NCBI GenBank assembly: GCA_036721445.1
Contig: DAIMKZ010000107.1
Location: 1-7,361, forward strand
Source: UBA4055 sp036721445
GTDB taxonomy: Bacteria; UBA4055
Reading direction: 5' to 3'
Length of the DNA stretch: 7,361 nt
In this document: positions 1-6,371 of the stretch, in pieces
Layout of the letters: each line of letters opens with the position of its first letter
How positions within the stretch are numbered: the first letter of the stretch is position 1
Translations under genes and position numbers: made by a program
Notes under the pieces: generated by a model
Seen by the model: only the letters and a program-made list of their open reading frames with translations
Database searches by the model: none
Told to the model about the DNA's origin: nothing

Positions 1-153
1 AAGATAGAGGAGATAGCGGCTTTTGTTGCCACTAACGCCATCACCCTGGCCATCCTTGAAACTGATCTCACCCGTTCTGGCAGGATTTTCAGAAACTGAT
101 CCTAAAATAAATGAATTTACTGAAATTATTATAACCGCAATTATTTTTAACAT
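1..153 (-). CDS. Secreted protein of unknown function, N-terminal fragment with signal peptide
   Basis: The minus frame from ATG at 153 stays open to the window edge (51 codons), so only the N-terminus is present. It begins MLKIIAVIIISVNSFILG: a short basic n-region followed by a hydrophobic core of about 15 residues, then a polar segment (SVSENPARTGEISF). This is a typical Sec signal peptide with cleavage likely near residues 18-21. No lipobox cysteine is seen, so it is not an obvious lipoprotein. The mature part so far (Gly/Asp-rich, with DGQGDGVSGN) matches no family I can name. A purine-rich GAGGGG lies about 8-10 bases upstream of the ATG on the minus strand (complement of roughly 160-167), supporting this start. 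The gene diverges from purE. Secretion is a confident reading; function is unknown. Confidence 0.6.
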   Translation of the reverse strand, partial: MLKIIAVIIISVNSFILGSVSENPARTGEISFKDGQGDGVSGNKSRYLLYL

Positions 154-346
154 ACTTCCGACCCCTCTTAATTTGTTTTAAGTATAAAAACATCAGCTGA
201 CAAAAACTATGAAAAAAATCATATTATTACTTCAATGAGATGGTTCATTTTATTTGCATTTACAGTTTTTTTTTAATATTATTAAACGCTTCAGAAATGA
301 ACAATGAATTTACAGGATTGTTTATAACAGGAAAAAGGAGAACAAT
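154..346. other. AT-rich divergent intergenic region
   Basis: This 193-base spacer separates the minus-strand secreted-protein gene from purE and must carry promoters for both directions. It is very AT-rich, with a run of nine T at 266-274. I see no convincing riboswitch, PurR-type operator or terminator hairpin. The purE end carries AAAGGAG at 334-340, six bases before the ATG. On the minus side a TATACT element (complement of 181-186) could serve as a -10, but it lacks a good -35 at normal spacing. Confidence 0.5.
254..282 (+). promoter_or_regulatory. Possible promoter of the purE operon (weak)
   Basis: TTGCAT at 254-259 and TATTAT at 277-282 are 17 bases apart. The -10 matches the sigma70 consensus at five of six positions, but the -35 matches only at its TTG. 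A competing -35, TTTACA at 259-264, is better but sits only 12 bases from TATTAT. In DNA this AT-rich such matches arise often by chance, so this is only a candidate. It would place the transcript start about 55-60 bases before the purE start codon. Confidence 0.25.
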
Positions 347-805
347 ATGCCTTTAGTGACCATAATAATGGGAAGTCAGAATGACAAAGAGTATATGAAG
401 AACTGTGAGGATTATCTTAAGTATTTCGGTGTTGAATATGAATTAAAAGTACTTTCTGCCCATAGAAATCCGGAAGCGGTGGCAGATTTTGCAAAAAACG
501 CTGACAGTAACGGGATTAAAGTAATTATTGCTGCGGCCGGTATGGCCGCGCATCTTGGCGGTGTCGTGGCAGCCCATACTACTCTGCCAGTTCTGGGAGT
601 ACCGCTAAAAGGAGGAGTTATGGACGGTCTTGACGCGCTTCTTTCAATGGTCCAGATGCCTGCAGGAGTTCCAGTTCCTACTATGTCCGTAGGGAACGCA
701 GGAGCAAAGAACGCAGCGATAACCGCAGTACAGATTCTGGCTTTATCAGATAACGATCTTAAGGAGAAATTAATTGAATTCAAAAGAAACGGCTGCAGAA
801 TATAA
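347..805 (+). CDS. purE: N5-carboxyaminoimidazole ribonucleotide mutase (class I PurE)
   Basis: Cytoplasmic enzyme of de novo purine synthesis that converts N5-CAIR to CAIR. At 152 aa it is normal length for a single-domain PurE, and the whole fold is represented. Visible landmarks are the N-terminal nucleotide-binding loop MGSQND (8-13), the substrate loop SAHRNP (37-42) with the conserved histidine H39, the AAGMAAHLGGVVAA segment (63-76) and the GLDALLSMVQMPAGVPV block (94-110). AHLxG and the VQMPxGxPV block mark class I (the PurK-dependent mutase) rather than the class II carboxylase. Two motif positions deviate from the usual GSxSD and SAHRTP (N12 and N41). The start has AAAGGAG six bases upstream. 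It is the first gene of a four-gene plus-strand operon, and its last 32 bases overlap the next gene. purK is not in the window. Confidence 0.95.
   Translation: MPLVTIIMGSQNDKEYMKNCEDYLKYFGVEYELKVLSAHRNPEAVADFAKNADSNGIKVIIAAAGMAAHLGGVVAAHTTLPVLGVPLKGGVMDGLDALLSMVQMPAGVPVPTMSVGNAGAKNAAITAVQILALSDNDLKEKLIEFKRNGCRI
761..766 (+). promoter_or_regulatory. Ribosome binding site inside purE that fixes a TTG start
   Basis: AAGGAG lies within the last codons of purE, seven bases before TTG at 774-776. This is ideal spacing and is what identifies TTG as the start of the downstream glycosyltransferase. No ATG occurs in that frame before the first beta strand of the enzyme, and the next GTG would remove part of it. 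Ribosomes finishing purE pass directly over this site, so translational coupling is likely. Confidence 0.8.
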
Positions 806-1523
806 ACGAACTCTCGTGATAGTTCCGACATATAACGAAATAGAAAATGTAGAGAGGATGATTAGCGCTGTAACTGATCTTCCTGAATCACCAGACATTC
901 TGATCGTTGATGATAATTCTCCTGACGGAACCGGGAAAAAAGTAAAAGAAATATCAGCGGCAAATCAGAAAGTCCGTCTAATCGAAAGATCCGGCAAGTT
1001 AGGTTTAGGTACAGCTTATATTGAGGGTTTCAAATTCGCGCTGAAAGAAGGCTATGATCATATTATTGAAATGGATTGTGATTTTTCCCACGATCCGAAA
1101 GATATTTCACGGCTTTTAGTCGAGATGACAGAGAACGACCTTGTTATAGGCTCACGCTACATTCAGGGTGTAAATGTTGTTAACTGGCCTCTGAAAAGAC
1201 TTCTTCTAAGTATTGGCGCGTCTTATTATACAAGGATCATAACCGGTATGCCTCTTCGCGACGCTACTTCCGGATTCAAATGTTTTAAAAGAAAAGTAAT
1301 CGAATCGATCGATCTCGATATGATCAAATCCAACGGTTACTCCTTCCAGATAGAGATGCATTATAAAACATGGAAAAATAATTTTAAAATAAAAGAGATA
1401 CCAATAATATTCACTGACAGAATAGACGGGCACTCAAAAATGGGAAAAGCTATCGTGAAAGAAGCCATATTCATGGTGTGGAAATTAAGATTCCCTTTTT
1501 TAGCAGGAAAAAATTATAAATAA
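774..1523 (+). CDS. Polyprenol-phosphate mannose synthase-type GT2 glycosyltransferase (Dpm1-like)
   Basis: GT2 enzyme that, by family, transfers a sugar (typically mannose from GDP-mannose) to a polyprenyl phosphate at the cytoplasmic face of the membrane. The 249-aa protein is the compact, soluble Dpm1 form without C-terminal membrane helices. It starts at TTG with AAGGAG seven bases upstream. Motifs in order: VPTYNE (17-22); VDDNSPDGTG (45-54); GKLGLGTAYIEGF (74-86); the metal-binding EMDCDFSHDP (99-108), where the usual alanine between the aspartates is C102; GSRYIQG (126-132); NWPLKR (137-142); DATSGFKCF (163-171); GYSFQIEM (188-195); and DRIDGHSKMG (215-224). These are hallmarks of dolichyl/polyprenyl-phosphate mannosyltransferases, although the sugar could be glucose or another hexose. 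It overlaps purE by 32 bases and is followed 16 bases later by another GT2 gene. The product probably donates sugar to a membrane glycan or protein glycosylation system. Confidence 0.88.
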   Translation: MNSKETAAEYKRTLVIVPTYNEIENVERMISAVTDLPESPDILIVDDNSPDGTGKKVKEISAANQKVRLIERSGKLGLGTAYIEGFKFALKEGYDHIIEMDCDFSHDPKDISRLLVEMTENDLVIGSRYIQGVNVVNWPLKRLLLSIGASYYTRIITGMPLRDATSGFKCFKRKVIESIDLDMIKSNGYSFQIEMHYKTWKNNFKIKEIPIIFTDRIDGHSKMGKAIVKEAIFMVWKLRFPFLAGKNYK

Positions 1524-1539
1524 ATCGGGATGACCTGTA

Positions 1540-3135
1540 ATGGATCTGTCCGTTGTTATCGTCAATTATAATGTAAAATATTTTCTGGAAAATACAGTTC
1601 GTTCGCTGATCGACACCGTCAAAGATCTTAGTTACGAGATAATAATAATTGATAATGCATCAAGAGACGGAAGTAAGGAGCATATAACATCAAAATTCCC
1701 TGATCTGAATTACATTTATAATGAATCCAATCTCGGTTTTGCCAAAGCAAACAACCAGGGTTTAAAGATAGCTAAAGGCGATTATGTTCTGATACTTAAT
1801 CCGGATACGATAGTAAAAGAGAACTCAATTAATCTTCTTATAAATTACCTGAGAAATAATGAAATGACAGGGCTGGTAACATGCAAGATAATCGGTCCCG
1901 AGGGAACACTGGACGCATCGTGCCACAGGTCGTTCCCGACCATCTGGAACTCATTCTGCCATCTTTCAGGTCTCAGCAAGCTGTTCCCCAACTCGAAGCT
2001 GTTCGCCAGCTACAACCTGTTATATCTAGAAGATGACAGGATAGCCGAAGTGGATGCCGTTTCGGGATCATTTATGCTTCTGAGAAAAAACATTATAGAC
2101 GAAGGTATTTTAATGCCTGAAGATTATTTCATGTACGGCGAAGATATAGATTTCTGCTATCAGATAAAAAAGCACGGGTATAAGATAGAATACGTGCCGA
2201 TCTCGGAGATCGTTCATTACAGGGGGCAGAGTTCAAAGAAAGATAAGATCAAATTGAGGAAGTATTTTTTTGACTCAATGAAGATATTCGTTAAAAAAAA
2301 TTACACATCCAAGTATTCTCTTTTCTTCAAATTCATACTTGATCTGGCCATAATGTTCTCTTTCATCATTTCGATAGGAAAGATAATATTCAGAATGTAT
2401 CTCTTACCTATTATCGATATAATGTCTTATGTGATAGGATTGTGGGCCGCTCTTTTATTTTATAAACCTGTACTTGTTCTTATGGGTAAGATAGATCCCG
2501 GCTGCAGTACCAACATCAGCTTCGATATGTATCTGATTGTATCGCTTCTTTATATTATTATACTTCTGATCATTTTCTATTTTTCAAAACTCTACGGAGA
2601 ATTTAAATTTTCATTCAGGAAATTCCTTTTTTCAGTTAGTTACTTTGTTCTTATATCCATGAGCATAACATATTTCATGAAAATATTTGCTTATTCAAGG
2701 ATTATTTTGGCATTTATGCTGTCGATCACTACCGGAATGATGTTCGTATGGAGATTTCTGCTCCTGAGAAGAATAAAATTCTTTCTTGACAAAACACTTA
2801 TTGTGGGGATCGACGATGTGTCTTCAACGGTCATACAATATGAAGATGTTCTTGCAAATGAAGGTAAAAGCATCATAGGTTTTGTTGATACAGGGGAAGA
2901 TTATCTTGGCAAGAGTATTGATAAGTACGCTGTGCTCGGAAGGATTGATAATCTGAAAGAGATAATAAAGATCGAACAGGTCAACAGCGTGATATTCTCT
3001 TTAAAAAGCATTTCACTTTCAAAAATCCTTGTTTACAGAGATATGCTCGAGTACAACAAAGTCACATATAAAATACTGCCGGATTTCATAAATACTCAGG
3101 GCGGTGCCATCAACTATATAAACATTTCTCAGTAA
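1540..3135 (+). CDS. GT2 glycosyltransferase fused to the membrane/Rossmann half of a PHPT-type sugar transferase
   Basis: 531-aa two-part membrane protein. Residues 1 to about 255 are a rhamnosyltransferase-like GT2 domain: VVIVNYNV (5-12), IIIIDNASRDGS (34-45), NLGFAKANNQG (64-74), the DXD-type LNPDT (86-90), VSGSFMLLRK (174-183), and the catalytic-region motif GEDIDFCYQIKKHGY (200-214) with H226-Y-R-G. A hydrophobic segment follows at about 261-289. Four further helices (about 291-314, 329-348, 362-380, 388-409) lead into a nucleotide-binding-like region, KTLIVGIDD (418-426), IIGFVD (445-450), VLGRIDNLKEII (465-476), ending after KILPDF. That order and spacing (SKLY after helix 2, YSR before helix 4) match the N-terminal half of WbaP/PglF-type proteins (CoA_binding_3). 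The cytosolic bacterial sugar transferase domain or dehydratase domain that normally follows is absent. Start: ATG 16 bases after the previous stop, with only a weak GGGATGA site. Exact substrate unknown; a role in cell-surface glycan assembly is inferred. Confidence 0.8.
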   Translation: MDLSVVIVNYNVKYFLENTVRSLIDTVKDLSYEIIIIDNASRDGSKEHITSKFPDLNYIYNESNLGFAKANNQGLKIAKGDYVLILNPDTIVKENSINLLINYLRNNEMTGLVTCKIIGPEGTLDASCHRSFPTIWNSFCHLSGLSKLFPNSKLFASYNLLYLEDDRIAEVDAVSGSFMLLRKNIIDEGILMPEDYFMYGEDIDFCYQIKKHGYKIEYVPISEIVHYRGQSSKKDKIKLRKYFFDSMKIFVKKNYTSKYSLFFKFILDLAIMFSFIISIGKIIFRMYLLPIIDIMSYVIGLWAALLFYKPVLVLMGKIDPGCSTNISFDMYLIVSLLYIIILLIIFYFSKLYGEFKFSFRKFLFSVSYFVLISMSITYFMKIFAYSRIILAFMLSITTGMMFVWRFLLLRRIKFFLDKTLIVGIDDVSSTVIQYEDVLANEGKSIIGFVDTGEDYLGKSIDKYAVLGRIDNLKEIIKIEQVNSVIFSLKSISLSKILVYRDMLEYNKVTYKILPDFINTQGGAINYINISQ

Positions 3136-3151
3136 AATAAGGAGTCTATTC

Positions 3152-4909
3152 ATGGAAACTATAAAAAATGCCGTAAAATGGTTTTTTAAAACAACTTTTA
3201 CTGTAATGATTGTTTTTGCAGTATTGATATTCTTTATGCTTGCTTTTGTAGCTAAAATGTCTTTTGATTCTATAAAGCAGGTGCCTGTAAATATGGATTC
3301 CTATATTCAACTGAGTTTTCCTCACGGGTTGTCAGAGTGCCCAAACGATTTCATTGACCTGTCCGAATTCAGGATAACTGAATTAAATAAAAGGGGACTG
3401 ACTCTTGGTGAAGTGATCGCCAGGCTGTCAGATGCGGCGACCGACATCAGGATAAAAGGTATACTGATCGATCTTGACAACTGGAATTTGACATATCAGC
3501 ATACGAGCGAGATCATGAATTGCCTGAAAGGTCTTGAGGATAAGAATATAATAGCATATGGAAGCAGTCTGGACAATACGAGCTATCTGGCTGCTCTATC
3601 TGCAGATGAGATAATAATTGACCCGTCGAACTCGTCCACGATAATGCTAACCGGACTTAGTGCAAGTGTCCCGTACTTTAAACAGCTGGGTGATAAGATC
3701 GGGGTCGATGTGGAGGTCATACACATTGGCCAGTTCAAAGGGGCGGGAGAGAATTTCGCAAGAGAAAGTATGTCTGACGAGTTCAGAATCAGCATTGAAA
3801 GAATTATTGACAGCAGAATAGATATTTTTTCAAAGACAGTATCGGAATATAGAAAACTGGACAAATCCGGTTTTACTGAAAGCCTTATAAGCGGTGAAAT
3901 GGTATTTATCACTCCTGAAAAGGCTATTGAATTGAAACTTATTGACAGAGCTTTGCCTTATGATGAAATATTATCCGAAAATCTTATTGGAGATAACCAG
4001 ATAATTAACATTTCTGATTACGAAGTAGCAGCGTTGAATGAAAATTATAAAAACCGTATAGCAGTTATCTATGCTGAAGGTAATATTGTTGATTCGGATA
4101 ACGGGTCTTCATTTTCAGAGAATGTGATTGATCCTGCAGGGATCGAAAGAATAATAAAAAAAATAAGAAAAGATAAAAATATCAAGGCTGTAGTTTTGAG
4201 AATTAATTCTCCCGGAGGATCAGCTTTGGCATCCGAAAAGATACTCAGGAAGCTCATAAACCTTAAAAATGAAATGCCCGTTATTGTATCAATGGGTTCT
4301 ACTGCTGCCTCTGGAGGATATTATATTGCCTGCAACGGAACAAAAATATTCGCCGACCAGTACACGATCACAGGTTCAATAGGCGTAGTATCAATGATAC
4401 CTAACTTCAGGAATATGCTTGAAAAACTAGGTATAATAAATCAAAAAGTCATGAGAGGGAAATATTCCGATATTTTTGACTTATCAAAAGTCAGATCATC
4501 AGACGACACTGAGCTGATGAGACTTTCAATGTTGAGGATCTATGATGAATTCAAGGGCCGGGTTTCTGAAGGTAGGAATATTTCTATGGAAGAACTCGAA
4601 AAAATAGCTCAGGGTCAGATATGGACGGGGGAGCAGGCAAAGAAAAACGGACTTGTCGATGAGATAGGCGGTCTGGAAACCGCGATCGAAGAAGCGGCGA
4701 AGATAACAGGGATCGAAAATTACGAAACAATTTCTTTTCCGGAAAACAAAACGTTTTCTGAGAGGTTATTCAATACTGACGCTGATGATGAGTCGGTTTA
4801 TTCGATTTTCAAGAATAAAGGACTGATGGATAAGGAACTTAAAATACTGAGGACGGCACTTTCTTTAAAAGGCAGACCATCGTTAATAATGCCGGTAATA
4901 ATTGAATAG
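3152..4909 (+). CDS. sppA: Signal peptide peptidase SppA, 67K type
   Basis: Membrane-anchored serine protease of family S49 that degrades signal peptides left in the membrane after cleavage; the active site faces the periplasm. The 585-aa protein is close to the E. coli length (618) and has both tandem domains, unlike the short 36K form. One N-terminal helix spans about residues 14-35. The N-domain (about 45-265) carries the general base lysine, K196 in HIGQFKGAGENF. The C-domain (about 300-520) carries the nucleophile S387 in SMGSTAASGGYYIA, after INSPGGS (351-357) and before TGSIGVV (407-413). The Lys-Ser spacing of 191 residues compares with 200 in E. coli (K209/S409), so the enzyme should be active. 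GQIWTGEQAKKNGLVDEIGG (488-507) is the family C-terminal motif. AAGGAG lies seven bases before the ATG, and the gene starts 16 bases after the glycosyltransferase. It ends the plus-strand operon, one base from the convergent truA stop. Confidence 0.95.
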   Translation: METIKNAVKWFFKTTFTVMIVFAVLIFFMLAFVAKMSFDSIKQVPVNMDSYIQLSFPHGLSECPNDFIDLSEFRITELNKRGLTLGEVIARLSDAATDIRIKGILIDLDNWNLTYQHTSEIMNCLKGLEDKNIIAYGSSLDNTSYLAALSADEIIIDPSNSSTIMLTGLSASVPYFKQLGDKIGVDVEVIHIGQFKGAGENFARESMSDEFRISIERIIDSRIDIFSKTVSEYRKLDKSGFTESLISGEMVFITPEKAIELKLIDRALPYDEILSENLIGDNQIINISDYEVAALNENYKNRIAVIYAEGNIVDSDNGSSFSENVIDPAGIERIIKKIRKDKNIKAVVLRINSPGGSALASEKILRKLINLKNEMPVIVSMGSTAASGGYYIACNGTKIFADQYTITGSIGVVSMIPNFRNMLEKLGIINQKVMRGKYSDIFDLSKVRSSDDTELMRLSMLRIYDEFKGRVSEGRNISMEELEKIAQGQIWTGEQAKKNGLVDEIGGLETAIEEAAKITGIENYETISFPENKTFSERLFNTDADDESVYSIFKNKGLMDKELKILRTALSLKGRPSLIMPVIIE

Positions 4910-4910
4910 T

Positions 4911-5639
4911 TCAGTAATCAACCCTCCAAAGGAAAAGTCCTCTCGGAGAAATTGTTTTTGGCGAGTACTTTCTGTCTTTTTTATCAAAAATTCCTGCAAT
5001 CTCAGTTTCGCAAATATTTCCTCTGTTCAGTTCGAGGAATACAGATACTATTATTCGCACCATGTTCTGAAGAAACCGGTCAGATGAAATTTCCATTACT
5101 ACTTCGTCTTCCTGCATGAAGAAGTTCAGACTCTTTACATCACATATATAGTTGTTAACTTCAGCGTGCGTAGAACAGAATGACTGATAGTCCTTTTTCC
5201 CTACAAAAAGACCAGTAATATCGTTGAGTTTCTTTATGTCGATATCGTAAGGATATAATAGTGAATATTTATTTCTGAATATACTGTATGTTTTTCTCAG
5301 AAAATATCTGTAAGTTCGGTTCTTAGCATCGAATCTTGCATTGAAATCTTCATCAGTAAGCTTTGATGAGACCGCATGAACATCATTTGGCAAAAGGCTG
5401 TTAAGGGGGTAGGATATTTTATCAGGCGGTATAGGTGAGTGGGGAATACGAAAATTCACTGTTTGCTCCCTGGCATGTACTCCAGAATCAGTTCTGCCTG
5501 CAAAAACTGCTGAAATATTATGGGAAAACAATTTTGTTAGAGCCGACTGAAGTTCACCTTGTACGGTCCTGCCGTCAGGTTGTATCTGTGAACCGAAAAA
5601 ATCACTGCCGTCATACTGGATCTTAAGGATTATATTCAT
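4911..5639 (-). CDS. truA: tRNA pseudouridine(38-40) synthase TruA
   Basis: Cytoplasmic enzyme that isomerises uridine to pseudouridine at positions 38-40 in the anticodon stem-loop of many tRNAs. The 242-aa protein is full length. Motifs: YDGSDFFGSQIQP (9-21), where the usual tryptophan of FxGWQ is serine; RTVQGELQSAL (24-34); the catalytic loop AGRTDSGVHA (47-56) with D51 as the catalytic aspartate; FNARFDAKNRTYRY (99-112); FLQNMVR (189-195); and the C-terminal SPRGLFLWRVDY. The start ATG (5639-5637) overlaps the TGA of the upstream membrane-protein frame as ATGA. It has only a weak GAAG upstream, so translation probably depends on coupling to that frame. This matters because that upstream gene carries a premature stop. 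The stop lies one base from the sppA stop on the other strand, with no clear terminator between them. Confidence 0.95.
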   Translation of the reverse strand: MNIILKIQYDGSDFFGSQIQPDGRTVQGELQSALTKLFSHNISAVFAGRTDSGVHAREQTVNFRIPHSPIPPDKISYPLNSLLPNDVHAVSSKLTDEDFNARFDAKNRTYRYFLRKTYSIFRNKYSLLYPYDIDIKKLNDITGLFVGKKDYQSFCSTHAEVNNYICDVKSLNFFMQEDEVVMEISSDRFLQNMVRIIVSVFLELNRGNICETEIAGIFDKKDRKYSPKTISPRGLFLWRVDY

Positions 5640-6325
5640 AACTTCAGAAATGTAAGAAATAATAAAATAATTGAAAGTGTTAAAATGAAATAATCCGATA
5701 TGCGTAGTCTGAAAACATACTTAGGATAAGAAAATGAAGATATATTTTTTTTGGTAAACTCATCTTCGAGCTCAGCGGCTTTTGAAAAGGCGTCAAGGAA
5801 AAGTTTAACGAGTAAAGAAATATTCTTCTTAATGAGGGCAGTATTTTCGGCTTCATTACTTTTATTTTTGGGTTTTTTTGAAATTTGAGATATCAGAGAC
5901 ACACAGAATTCCATTCCAAGTAAAGATGAAAAGAATATTTTCTTTAAATTATCTCGAATAAAAGGCGAAGGTAAGTAAGAAACTAATTTTTCTGAAGCGG
6001 CAAGAAGATTTTTAAAATCTACAAAATAATTAAGCCATACACTCATAAGTATAAGCACAGTGAATCTTAAAAACAGCAATAATGAATCGTTAAGATCGGA
6101 TGATATTATTATCGAAAATGAAAAAGAAAATATAAGAAATACTTTGTATCACAGCAAAGGCAACAAAAAAAGTTCACGGGTTTTATTTACGAAAAATAAA
6201 AATAATAAGGCTGAAGAGAAAAGTGCGGCATAAACTGTAAATGATCTGTTTAAAGAGAAAAAGACAGCTGAGGATATGAACAAGAGAAATACAGCCGCAG
6301 GATTTAATGAATTTTCAGTGTTCAT
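5636..6325 (-). pseudogene. CbiQ/EcfT-like transmembrane protein gene interrupted by one in-frame TGA
   Basis: Two open stretches (6325-6152 and 6148-5636, minus) lie in the same frame and are separated by a single TGA at 6149-6151 (codon 59 counting from ATG 6325). Reading through gives about 229 codons, near the length of an EcfT/CbiQ subunit, the membrane part of energy-coupling factor vitamin/metal importers. Likeness to that family: SLNPAAV near the N-terminus where EcfT has its LxPxxK segment, at least three hydrophobic segments in the first 100 residues, a central FLRFTVLILMS segment, a long amphipathic cytosolic region (VKLFLDAFSKAAELEDEF) and a C-terminal helix. The Ala-Arg-Gly motifs that couple EcfT to its ATPases are not recognisable, so the family call is tentative. 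It sits next to truA, as ecfT does in many Firmicutes, and overlaps it by ATGA. No Shine-Dalgarno precedes ATG 6325. It may be a decaying gene, a very divergent one, or a sequence error; no ATPase partners are in the window. Confidence 0.55.
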
Positions 6326-6328
6326 GTT

Positions 6329-6354
6329 AAAACGGGCAGAAAACATCTGCCCGT
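6329..6354 (-). terminator. Terminator-like hairpin after the TPR gene
   Basis: A perfect 9-bp inverted repeat, ACGGGCAGA (6332-6340) and TCTGCCCGT (6346-6354), flanks a 5-base loop. Read on the minus strand, the stem is followed by a short T tract, four T counting the last stem base. It lies 17 bases beyond the stop of the TPR gene and ends just before the ATG of the membrane-protein gene. It looks like an intrinsic terminator or attenuator for the minus-strand transcript. The short T tract makes strength uncertain; the plus strand has no T run after it. Confidence 0.6.
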
Positions 6355-6371
6355 CGGTCGTAATGGAATTA

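Noticed and set aside
412..831. Long minus-strand open frame opposite purE
   Set aside because: It is the antisense shadow of purE, with low-complexity Ala/Pro/Thr composition and no recognisable motif.
3583..3912. Minus-strand open frame opposite sppA
   Set aside because: It is a shadow of a well-conserved sppA coding region with no family features.
4923..4962. Nested CTCC/GGAG and AGGA/TCCT repeats before a T run as a plus-strand terminator for sppA
   Set aside because: The stems are only 4 bp with an asymmetric internal loop, the T run is offset by six bases, and the sequence is constrained by truA coding.
4902..5087. Plus-strand small open frame after sppA
   Set aside because: It lies wholly opposite the conserved C-terminus of truA, with no ribosome site or recognisable protein features.
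6141..6160. Selenocysteine or recoded UGA at the in-frame stop of the EcfT-like gene
   Set aside because: The only local structure, CTTTG pairing with CAAAG, straddles the UGA rather than following it as a bacterial SECIS must, and no selenoprotein of this family is known. Other genes stop at TGA, so genome-wide reassignment is unlikely.
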